Part shown: positions 1 through 5,803 of the stretch, piece after piece
How positions within the stretch are numbered: the stretch's first letter is position 1
How the letters are laid out: the number at the start of each line of letters is the position of its first letter
Assembly (NCBI GenBank): GCA_009927565.1
Contig: RFMT01000391.1
Span: 1 to 9,065, forward strand
Direction: 5' to 3'
Length of the DNA: 9,065 nucleotides
DNA from: Acidimicrobiia bacterium
Lineage (GTDB): Bacteria; Actinomycetota; Acidimicrobiia; Acidimicrobiales; Ilumatobacteraceae
Translations under genes and position numbers: made by a program
Notes under the pieces: model-generated
What the model saw: only the letters and a program-made list of their open reading frames with translations
Told to the model about the DNA's origin: nothing
Database searches by the model: none

Positions 1-554
1 GTGAAGATCTCAAACTGATGAACTCACCTGAGGACAGCCACGAAATTGCCGCTCAAGTTTCTGACAGTGCCGGAGTTCTATTCGTACCTGCACTTTTTGG
101 TCTGGGCACGCCGCATTGGGATTACGGCGCTCGCGGCACCCTTCTTGGCATCACGCGCGGCACATCGCGCAATCACGTTGTGCGGGCTGTTCTCGAAGGC
201 ATTGCCCATCGTGGGGCCGACATGGTTGATGCAGTTGTAGCCGCGACCCAACTCAAAGTCGCATCAATTCGCATTGACGGCGGCATGAGCCGCAACCAGA
301 CCTTCGTGCAAGCACTCGCCAATACGACCGGACGCAACGTCGAAGTTTCACCGGTCACCGAGGCCACCACTCTTGGCGCAGCATTTCTGGCTGGAGTCGC
401 GGTCTCGTTTTGGCCATCAATAAACGAGGCCACCAGCACGTGGAAACCAGTGCAAATCGTGAGCCCAGATAAAGAACTCGATCGCGCACAATGGCACGAG
501 GCGATTTCTCGCGCGCGCAATTGGATCCCTGCTCTGTCAAGCCTTGACTTCTAA
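1..554 (+). CDS. glpK: Glycerol kinase, C-terminal part (5' end outside window)
   Basis: Glycerol kinase of the FGGY carbohydrate kinase family phosphorylates glycerol to sn-glycerol 3-phosphate with ATP in the cytoplasm, feeding glycolysis and lipid synthesis. Only about the last 184 residues are here; the family is usually about 500 residues, so the N-terminal domain and catalytic Asp lie upstream. The frame is open from the first full codon at position 3, so the ATG at 18 is probably internal. Visible family features are VPALFGLGTPHWD with ARG and LxGITRG just after it (about nt 84-155), the second FGGY block DGGMSRN (about nt 276-296), and TEATTLGAAFLAG followed by FW (about nt 357-413), which match the nucleotide-binding half of GlpK. 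The glycerol assignment rests on this C-terminal resemblance; another FGGY kinase is possible. The ferritin-like gene begins 19 nt downstream. Confidence 0.85.
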   Translation, partial: EDLKLMNSPEDSHEIAAQVSDSAGVLFVPALFGLGTPHWDYGARGTLLGITRGTSRNHVVRAVLEGIAHRGADMVDAVVAATQLKVASIRIDGGMSRNQTFVQALANTTGRNVEVSPVTEATTLGAAFLAGVAVSFWPSINEATSTWKPVQIVSPDKELDRAQWHEAISRARNWIPALSSLDF

Positions 555-561
555 ATTCGTC

Positions 562-567
562 TAGATT
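562..567 (+). promoter_or_regulatory. Possible -10 box (TAGATT) just before the ferritin-like gene
   Basis: TAGATT fits the actinobacterial TANNNT -10 pattern and ends 6 nt before the ATG at 574, so a transcript could start at or next to the start codon and be leaderless. No Shine-Dalgarno sequence is visible in the 19-nt gap. A TTGACT at 544-549 is only 12 nt upstream of the box, too close to be a normal -35. The gene may instead be read through from glpK. Confidence 0.25.
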
Positions 568-573
568 TATCAA

Positions 574-1032
574 ATGCTTTCTGAAGACGACATCAGCCTT
601 CTCGTTGCAGCTCAGGCACTCGAACTGGCGGCAAGAGACATTTACGCCAGTGCAGTTTCGAGAAAATCCAAGTCTGACGAAGAACAGGGCCTACTCGAAC
701 TGATGCACAGCCATCACACGGCATACGAACAGACTCTCAACGGCGTACTCAGCAAGCGTGCAGCAACCGAGAGAAATGCTGAGGCTTACACCAAATTTTT
801 TGCGCTTCTTTCTGACGCCAGCAAATTGTGGGCGACGCTTCTCGAACTCGAGAACACGGCTATTGCCACTCACACGGCGATAATCGAAAGACTCACATCA
901 GCCAAACACGCTTCGTTGCTCGCTTCGATCACCACCATCGAGGCACGTCATGCGGCCATGCTCGCTTCATTGACCTCGACAAATTTAGATCTTGCGCTCG
1001 AAAACCCAGCCCAGTCGTTGGTGACGCAATGA
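574..1032 (+). CDS. Ferritin-like four-helix protein, cytoplasmic
   Basis: A 152-residue protein with no signal peptide or membrane segment, predicted all-helical. Four helices carry ligand-like residues in the ferritin-superfamily order: E17 (ALELAARDIY), H45-x-x-H48 (MHSHHTAY), E93 (ELENTAIATH) and E123-x-x-H126 (IEARHAAML). This pattern suggests a di-metal site, but helix 2 has HxxH where classical diiron proteins have ExxH. The layout lines up helix for helix with the downstream gene product, especially the LEN of helix 3 and the E-x-R-H-A-A-x-L of helix 4, so the two look like duplicates or partners. The stop overlaps the next start as ATGA (1029-1032), implying translational coupling. 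The best family guess is the ferritin-like/DUF4439 group. Metal storage, oxidation or a structural role cannot be told apart from sequence. Confidence 0.72.
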   Translation: MLSEDDISLLVAAQALELAARDIYASAVSRKSKSDEEQGLLELMHSHHTAYEQTLNGVLSKRAATERNAEAYTKFFALLSDASKLWATLLELENTAIATHTAIIERLTSAKHASLLASITTIEARHAAMLASLTSTNLDLALENPAQSLVTQ

Positions 1033-1832
1033 GCCAAATAAGTCGTCGCGAATTGTTGCGCCTCAGCGGTTTGTCTTTGGCATCAGGTTTGGTCTTGGCT
1101 GCATGTGGCAAACAAACTGGTGTAGTCGATGATGGCGCTATAGCGCGTCTTGGCGAATCTCCGTCGACCACCGCATTAGCCGAAGCCGAAGTCACCGACG
1201 TGGTTTTGTTGCGCACAGCAGCATCCCTTGAATACAACGCCATCGACACTTACACGGCCGCTCTTGGTCTTGGCGTATTCACCGGAGACCTCTCGGCTGC
1301 GACAGACTTTGCAAAGCGATTCCGCGACGATCATCAAGAACATGCTGATGCCGTAAATAGTTTGATACGGGCACTAGGCGGCAAAGAGCACCGTTGCGCC
1401 AATGTTCGCATTAACGATTTGTATTTGTCACCTGCGCTTGCACTAATTACAGACGACAAAAACGAAAATGTCGGTGTCGACGTAATTGCACTTGCGCACG
1501 CTCTCGAAAACCTCGCCGCTCAAACGTACCAAGGCGTAGTTGATCTAATTTCAGATCCAAAATTGCGCGCTGACGCGATTCGCATCGGTCAGCAAGAATC
1601 ACGACACGCTGCACTTTTGGCCCAGGTGCTCAATCCTGGCATCGCGTCAATGGGTCCAACGAATGACCCCACAACTGGCAAGCCAAACATTGCAGCAATT
1701 CCGGCTGCATTTGGTTCGCAGGCCAACATTCAATTGACAATCGGGGCGCCAAAAGCCGACGGCTCAAGAACGACTTTGCTTCTCGAAACACCGAGTTTGA
1801 ACTCGCTTGTTTACGACAGCATCTCTTGCTGA
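1029..1832 (+). CDS. Tat-exported lipoprotein with ferritin-like domain
   Basis: A 267-residue protein. The start at 1029 is chosen because it gives a clean Tat signal, SRRELL with the Arg pair at residues 6-7, then a hydrophobic stretch and a lipobox LVLAAC with the lipidated Cys at 26. The open frame extends upstream to 828 but that part only shadows the previous gene. After a linker of about 30 residues the ferritin-like bundle follows: E68 (SLEYNAIDTY), H102-x-x-H105 (DHQEHAD), E160 (ALENLAAQTY) and E190-x-x-H193 (QQESRHAALL). A C-terminal extension of about 65 residues after the bundle has no recognised motif. Tat export usually carries folded, often cofactor-loaded proteins, so the metal site is probably filled in the cytoplasm before export and membrane anchoring (inference). 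It is coupled by ATGA overlap to its cytoplasmic paralogue. Function unproven. Confidence 0.8.
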   Translation: MSQISRRELLRLSGLSLASGLVLAACGKQTGVVDDGAIARLGESPSTTALAEAEVTDVVLLRTAASLEYNAIDTYTAALGLGVFTGDLSAATDFAKRFRDDHQEHADAVNSLIRALGGKEHRCANVRINDLYLSPALALITDDKNENVGVDVIALAHALENLAAQTYQGVVDLISDPKLRADAIRIGQQESRHAALLAQVLNPGIASMGPTNDPTTGKPNIAAIPAAFGSQANIQLTIGAPKADGSRTTLLLETPSLNSLVYDSISC

Positions 1833-1855
1833 GCGAATAATTTCGCTAATACACT
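1826..1855 (+). promoter_or_regulatory. Promoter candidate for rnpB
   Basis: TTGCTG at 1826-1831 can serve as the -35 and TACACT at 1850-1855 as the -10 (TANNNT pattern), with an 18-nt spacer. This predicts transcription starting around 1861-1863, exactly where the P1 helix of RNase P RNA begins. The -35 overlaps the TGA stop of the lipoprotein gene (1830-1832). Confidence 0.5.
1832..1847 (+). other. Short perfect hairpin in the rnpB promoter spacer
   Basis: AGCGAA (1832-1837) and TTCGCT (1842-1847) form a 6-bp stem with a TAAT loop, starting on the last base of the lipoprotein stop codon. There is no following T tract, so it is a weak candidate as an intrinsic terminator. It could be an attenuating or 3'-end stabilising structure, or chance. 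Confidence 0.3.
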
Positions 1856-1861
1856 TAAAGC

Positions 1862-2240
1862 AACGGTGAGTCGGTCGGTCGACCGCGGTGTTGTAGTGCT
1901 CGCATTGCAACATTGAGGAAAGTCGGGACTTCACAGGACAAAGTGCTGGCGAGAGCCAGGTCGGGGAAACCTGACATTACGTGCAACAGAAAACAAACCG
2001 CCGATGGAAGTTTCGCAAGACTCTTCACAGGCAAGGATGAAACGGTGCGGTAAGAGCGCACCAGCGTGGTTGGCAACAACTGCGGCTCGGTACGTCACTT
2101 GAAGCAAGGCCGCGCAGAGGGTATGAACTGTCCGTTCGCTTTCGAGCAACCCTCGGGTAGGCCGCATAGATGGATGGTCGTCGGTATCAGCAGGCAACTG
2201 CTGTTGCTACAAAATCCCGCTTATAGACCGACTCACTGTT
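1862..2240 (+). ncRNA. rnpB: RNase P RNA, bacterial type A
   Basis: This is the catalytic RNA of ribonuclease P, which with the RnpA protein removes 5' leaders from pre-tRNAs. The ends are set by helix P1: 1866-1875 pairs perfectly with 2227-2236, and the helix extends to 1862/2240 with one G-U pair. Conserved region I begins with GAGGAAAGTC at 1915; it forms P4 with the 3' strand, 1920-1922 pairing with 2220-2222 and 1924-1928 with 2215-2219, leaving the universal bulged U at 1923. The block ACAGAAAACAAACCGCC is at 1986-2002. P15 with its loop (2044-2062, GGTGCG/CGCACC around GTAAGAG) carries the GGTAA that binds the tRNA 3' CCA and closely matches the E. coli form as I recall it. P18 is CAGCAG-GCAA-CTGCTG at 2188-2203 with a GNRA tetraloop. 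At about 379 nt with P15 and P18 present it is type A. Open frames on either strand here are spurious. Confidence 0.96.
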
Positions 2241-2245
2241 TTTAT
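2227..2245 (+). terminator. P1 strand plus T run, likely rnpB 3' end
   Basis: The 3' strand of P1 is followed directly by a T-rich run (GTTTTTATT, 2238-2246). The long P1 helix plus U tract could itself promote termination. Only about 10-15 nt separate this from the end of the convergent minus-strand gene at 2256, so little other terminator sequence is available. Confidence 0.4.
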
Positions 2246-2255
2246 TCTCACGACA

Positions 2256-2774
2256 TCACAAGTCGCGCTTAAGTGAACCTGTCTTGATGAAATTCGTCCG
2301 GCGAGATTTTTCAGCAAGCGAAAAATAACGCCAAGCAATAACACAGCCAAATATTCCGACAATTTCCAGTGGCAAGTTCAAAATTCCGCGCTCGACCGAT
2401 GGCAATGGCTCGTTGATCAATTTTGCACCCATGAACGGCCACCAAAAAGTCTCGGCATTCGAAAATGCTCCGTCAAAAATCAAATGGATAAACATGCCAA
2501 TCGGTATGGCAAGCAAACGCTGACGACTTGGTTTTCGCCCCGCTGTTGCAACCATGATCACGAATAGAACGACAATGCTGGTAACCACACTGTGAAGTGG
2601 CCCAATAGAGCCACGTAACCCATCGACTAAATCGGGAACAAGAGCAGCAATTGCCACCAGGCGATAATCAAATTTTGGGTCTCGAAAAACGAACCAAACA
2701 GACCAAATGGCAGTTGCAATAAACCAAAAAAACATTGCGTTTATAAAACCAAATAGCAATCGCAGTTTGGACAC
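2256..2774 (-). CDS. Small multi-pass membrane protein, YdjM/DUF457-like
   Basis: A 172-residue hydrophobic protein with about four membrane segments (near residues 14-30, 62-78, 87-100 and 131-150). The motifs resemble the YdjM/DUF457 family of membrane-bound putative metal-dependent hydrolases: PDLVD (47-51), a His in GPLHSVVTS (H61), HLIFD with H97 and D101, and FWWPF (110-114). The acidic and His residues could form a metal site at the membrane. Substrate and reaction are unknown. The GTG at 2774 lies inside the end of the zinc-ribbon gene and gives a 34-nt overlap. An ATG at 2735 (residue 14), just past that gene's stop, is the alternative, and neither has a convincing Shine-Dalgarno sequence. 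It is last in a three-gene unit with the penicillin-binding protein, so an envelope-related role is plausible but is only inference from context. Confidence 0.68.
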   Translation of the reverse strand: MSKLRLLFGFINAMFFWFIATAIWSVWFVFRDPKFDYRLVAIAALVPDLVDGLRGSIGPLHSVVTSIVVLFVIMVATAGRKPSRQRLLAIPIGMFIHLIFDGAFSNAETFWWPFMGAKLINEPLPSVERGILNLPLEIVGIFGCVIAWRYFSLAEKSRRTNFIKTGSLKRDL

Positions 2775-3448
2775 TCAGCTAGTTCATCAGAGCCAAGCTT
2801 TTTCAATGCCGAAAGTTCAACTACTGATAAGTCAAGGTGGCACGACTGACACTTCGAACCGTGCAGGTCGGCAACTGCAGGAGTCGCACGTTTGGTTCGT
2901 TTGACATCGTAAAGTTTGATCAACTTAACGTCAATTGCATTTGCTAAAGCAAGACGCTTGTCGTCGAGTGACTTCGTTTCGCCATCACAAATTTTCAATG
3001 CCTCATTCAGAGCAGCGGTCGCCGAGGCTACTGCTATTGATTGAGTGCGAATTTTCTCTCCGAGTTGCTGCAGTTGCACTTCTAACTTGTCGCTCGTTTC
3101 GAGCAAAAGCAGCTCTCTGTCATCATTCAGGCTGCGTTCGATTCGCACAGTTTCGATTTCGTGCTGCAGTGCTTCGGCCTCTCGAGGCGCAATCACAGTT
3201 CTTAACTGCTGCGAATATTTAAGAATCTGTGCCTCACACTTTTGATTTGCCGTCTCAAGTGTCGCTATTTCTGATTTCGCAGACTTCAACTCGTTGCTAA
3301 CTTTCAGTTTCTCGCTCTCAGTCGACACCAAAGTTGCCTTTTCGGCAGCCAATACTTTTCTCTCATCAAGATTTGCCTTACGATGCACCAGTTGAGACAA
3401 AGCGGTGTCTACTTTTTGTAATTCGAGTAATGGTCGTAGATCTACCAC
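2741..3448 (-). CDS. Coiled-coil protein with C4-type zinc ribbon (COG1579-like)
   Basis: A 235-residue protein. Residues of about 5-175 are a long charged helical hairpin predicted to be coiled coil. The stretch PREAEALQHEIE at 88-99 corresponds to the conserved turn region of the HP0958/COG1579 family. The C-terminus is a zinc ribbon: C200-x2-C203 (CQSC) and C226-x2-C229 (CPNC), with an extra Cys at 231. LIKLYDVKRTKRATPAV before the ribbon also fits the family. Members have been linked to nucleic-acid binding or to a scaffold role for other proteins; the actinobacterial role is not settled. The GTG start at 3448 overlaps the penicillin-binding protein stop by one base (TAGTG), a strong sign of co-translation. 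The final 10 codons and the stop are shared with the start region of the next gene. Confidence 0.85.
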   Translation of the reverse strand: MVDLRPLLELQKVDTALSQLVHRKANLDERKVLAAEKATLVSTESEKLKVSNELKSAKSEIATLETANQKCEAQILKYSQQLRTVIAPREAEALQHEIETVRIERSLNDDRELLLLETSDKLEVQLQQLGEKIRTQSIAVASATAALNEALKICDGETKSLDDKRLALANAIDVKLIKLYDVKRTKRATPAVADLHGSKCQSCHLDLSVVELSALKKLGSDELAECPNCDCYLVL

Positions 3449-5724
3449 TAAGGCGTGCCAGTTGTAGTTTGAACGAAATTCGGTAGAGGCTTAGCGCACT
3501 CGTAAAAGTAAATACCTTGATCTGTCGTCGGCACGGGCGAGAACGGGTTGAGGTCTGTCGGCGAAATTGTCGTATCGGGGCTAAGCACGCTGACCACAAC
3601 AGTATTGGCAATAGTTGTTTCAGCACCTAAGACAGTTGTCGTCGTCTTGGCATCTTGTTTTGGCGTTGGAATCGTGCCCGAGATAACTCTTGCTGGGCAC
3701 TCAACGCCAGGCAAGTAAAGCCGCAACGGCGAACGAATTGGGGCTGGCGGCGCTGCAAATTCGAGGACTTCTAATCCACGATGTACTTCATCCATATACG
3801 ACTTCCAAATTGCCGCCGGAAACATCGCACCCTGCACTCCACCGCGGTCGCCGATTACGCTCGCAAATTCTGGCACGTTGCGTTTTGTCATTCTCGTATA
3901 CCCCTTCGGATCTCCGACCCAAACTGCCGTCACATACTGCGGAGTAAAACCAACGAACCACGCATTCGTATTGTTGTCTTGGGTTCCCGTTTTTCCGGCT
4001 GCAGGTCGACCATCTTCGAGTGGGGTTCGTCGCGCAGTGCCTTGCTCAATGACACCTCTCATTACATCGGTGGCGTTAATCGCAACTTCTGCAGGCAAAG
4101 TTTGTTCGATACTCGCAGCTTGATATTGATACAAAACCGTTCCGCGAGCATCTTCGATTCGCTCGATCATGTATGGCTCGCGATGCACACCCGTGTTCGC
4201 CAAGGTTTGTGCGCCCGACGCCATATCCATCGGACTCAATTCGTTTGCCCCGGTTGCAAGACTCGCATACGGCTGAATCGTAAACTTCTCTTTGCTCAAC
4301 CATTGTGACGACGACATGCGGTACATAGTTTCGACGACGCGCTCGAGACCCACGATCTGCGACAACTTTGCATAAGCACAGTTGATCGACAACCACGTCA
4401 TCACCCGCAACGATGCTGTCGGCTGACTGACACCTTTGGTGATCGCAAATGGCTCGTCAAGGTTGCCCGGGTTAGACAATGTGCACGGCAAAGTGCCGTC
4501 GATCAAATCGTCAGGCTGCACACCTGCTTGCAGGGCTGCAGCAAGGATAAAAAACTTCACGCTTGAGCCCGTTTGCCTACGACGCAACGCCAAATTCACT
4601 TCGCTTTGCCCCGCCACGAAACCCGGCCCGCCGACCATTGCCCGAACAGCACCGGTTTTCACGTCGAGCGAGACCATCGCTGCAGTAATGCCTGCTTTGT
4701 TGGCTGGCAGCCGATCACGCACTGCTTGCTCAGCGGCAAGTTGTGCCGACGAATCGAGAGTCGTGAATATTTTTATTCCGCCCCTGAATAAGGCGTTATA
4801 GCGCTGCTGATAATTTGTGCCCAAAATATCGGATCCATTTAACAAAAAATTCTTAACTTCTTCGTTGAAGTAAGTTCGTGAAACGTCGCGTTGAGCTTTT
4901 TTATTGATCACCTCAGGAATCGCCGGTTTTTCACCGATCTCTTCACGCTGCTGTTGAGTCAACAAACCAGTATCAACAAGTCGATCAAGCACTTGCAAAT
5001 ATCTTCGACGCGAGCTGTCCGGATATTGAATCGGGTCATAATTTGATGGCGCCTGAATCAGCCCAGCCAGAAACGCACCGTCAAGCAGCGTCAACTCGCG
5101 AACATCTTTGCCAAAATAAACTTCGGCCGCTGCCTGCAAGCCGTACGTGTTGTTGCCGAGATAAATTGTGTTGAGGTAACGCTCAAGTATCAATTTTTTC
5201 GGCACTTCTTTTTCGAGCATCGTCGCATATCGTGCTTGCAAGACTTTGTAGCGTCCATCGCGCTCAAGCCCAGCTAAAAACTCGTTCTTAACGACTTGCA
5301 TAGTGATAGTGCTCGCACCCTGCTTCGAACCACCACGCGAATTTGACAACACAGCCCGTGTGAATGCACGCAAGTTGACACCTTTGTGGTTCTTGAATTC
5401 ACTATCTTCGAGAGCCAAAATTGCTGCCACCACATCTGCTGGCACAGTGTCGATACTCATCATCTGACTGTTCTCAAGTTGATAAGAACCGATCTGCTTT
5501 CCGCTCGAATCAAACACTGTGCTGCGTTGGGCAAGCCCCGAAAAATTTGTCAAACTTGGTGGCACTTGTGTGTGCGCGTTAAGCAAACCCCACACGCGTG
5601 GTGCCATCGCCGTAATAGTGCCTGCGATGAACAGCGCCCCGGCAATAGTTATCACCAACATTCGTGCGAAAGTTTGCCGTCGCACCTTCAATTTGGCCGC
5701 GATCTCGCGAAGAAGTTTGCCCAC
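3448..5724 (-). CDS. Class A penicillin-binding protein (bifunctional GT51 transglycosylase/transpeptidase)
   Basis: A PonA/MrcA-type enzyme that polymerises lipid II glycan strands and cross-links stem peptides outside the cytoplasmic membrane. From GTG 5724 it is 758 residues: a basic cytoplasmic tail, one membrane segment (about 22-40), then the GT51 domain with E106-D107 and H113 in EDSEFKNHKG, GASTITMQVVKN (136-147) and LERYLNTIYLGNNTYG. The transpeptidase domain has S387-x-x-K390 (TGSSVK, the acylated Ser), S447-x-N449 (SINCAY) and K578-T-G580-T. A Thr/Pro-rich tail (about 690-735) is bracketed by C676 and C743, which could form a disulphide. The frame runs up to a GTG at 5754, but the added residues (MCCTCRISNT) include a likely -10 box and look non-coding. 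It heads a three-gene unit. The SxxK context is unusual: TGSSVKFF instead of the common PGSxFKP. Confidence 0.95.
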   Translation of the reverse strand: MGKLLREIAAKLKVRRQTFARMLVITIAGALFIAGTITAMAPRVWGLLNAHTQVPPSLTNFSGLAQRSTVFDSSGKQIGSYQLENSQMMSIDTVPADVVAAILALEDSEFKNHKGVNLRAFTRAVLSNSRGGSKQGASTITMQVVKNEFLAGLERDGRYKVLQARYATMLEKEVPKKLILERYLNTIYLGNNTYGLQAAAEVYFGKDVRELTLLDGAFLAGLIQAPSNYDPIQYPDSSRRRYLQVLDRLVDTGLLTQQQREEIGEKPAIPEVINKKAQRDVSRTYFNEEVKNFLLNGSDILGTNYQQRYNALFRGGIKIFTTLDSSAQLAAEQAVRDRLPANKAGITAAMVSLDVKTGAVRAMVGGPGFVAGQSEVNLALRRRQTGSSVKFFILAAALQAGVQPDDLIDGTLPCTLSNPGNLDEPFAITKGVSQPTASLRVMTWLSINCAYAKLSQIVGLERVVETMYRMSSSQWLSKEKFTIQPYASLATGANELSPMDMASGAQTLANTGVHREPYMIERIEDARGTVLYQYQAASIEQTLPAEVAINATDVMRGVIEQGTARRTPLEDGRPAAGKTGTQDNNTNAWFVGFTPQYVTAVWVGDPKGYTRMTKRNVPEFASVIGDRGGVQGAMFPAAIWKSYMDEVHRGLEVLEFAAPPAPIRSPLRLYLPGVECPARVISGTIPTPKQDAKTTTTVLGAETTIANTVVVSVLSPDTTISPTDLNPFSPVPTTDQGIYFYECAKPLPNFVQTTTGTP

Positions 5725-5725
5725 C

Positions 5726-5752
5726 GTGTTGCTAATTCTACAAGTGCAACAC
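5726..5752. promoter_or_regulatory. Inverted repeat flanking a -10 box of the penicillin-binding protein gene
   Basis: GTGTTGC (5726-5732) and GCAACAC (5746-5752) are exact 7-bp inverted arms separated by 13 nt. Between them, on the minus strand, lies TAGAAT (5740 down to 5735), a good TANNNT -10 box ending 10 nt before the GTG at 5724. This suggests a nearly leaderless transcript, and a repressor bound at the repeat would cover the promoter. No convincing -35 is seen. Confidence 0.4.
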
Positions 5753-5780
5753 ACAGTGGTTCTGCGTACCGGGCGTGACT

Positions 5781-5803
5781 ATTGCAACCGATACTGTTGC
5801 AGT
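5781..5803. promoter_or_regulatory. Inverted repeat flanking a -10 box of the LLM oxidoreductase gene
   Basis: ATTGCAAC (5781-5788) and GTTGCAGT (5796-5803) form an inverted repeat with 7 of 8 positions matched around a 7-nt spacer. The spacer contains GATACT (5790-5795), a possible -10 box ending 8 nt before the ATG at 5804. No Shine-Dalgarno sequence is present. The repeat sits where an operator would, and shares GTTGC/GCAAC half-sites with the repeat at 5726-5752. Confidence 0.35.

Noticed and set aside
544..567. TTGACT plus TAGATT as a full -35/-10 promoter
   Set aside because: The spacer is only 12 nt, too short for a normal sigma-70-type promoter, so only the -10 box is kept as a weak candidate.
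828..1028. Upstream extension of the Tat lipoprotein frame to an ATG at 828
   Set aside because: This part is antiparallel in style to no known protein and overlaps the first ferritin-like gene in another frame; the Tat signal and lipobox only make sense from 1029.
1855..2197. Minus-strand open frames of 74 and 88 codons, and a plus-strand frame at 2066-2272
   Set aside because: They lie on the RNase P RNA gene, whose conserved helices explain the sequence, and the translations resemble no protein.
3781..4308. Plus-strand open frame of 175 codons
   Set aside because: It is antisense to the penicillin-binding protein, whose motifs are intact on the other strand; the translation is rich in Arg, His and Cys, as shadows are.
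5519..5803. Upstream extension of the LLM oxidoreductase frame
   Set aside because: It overlaps the divergent PBP gene and promoter; the family N-terminus begins right after the ATG at 5804.
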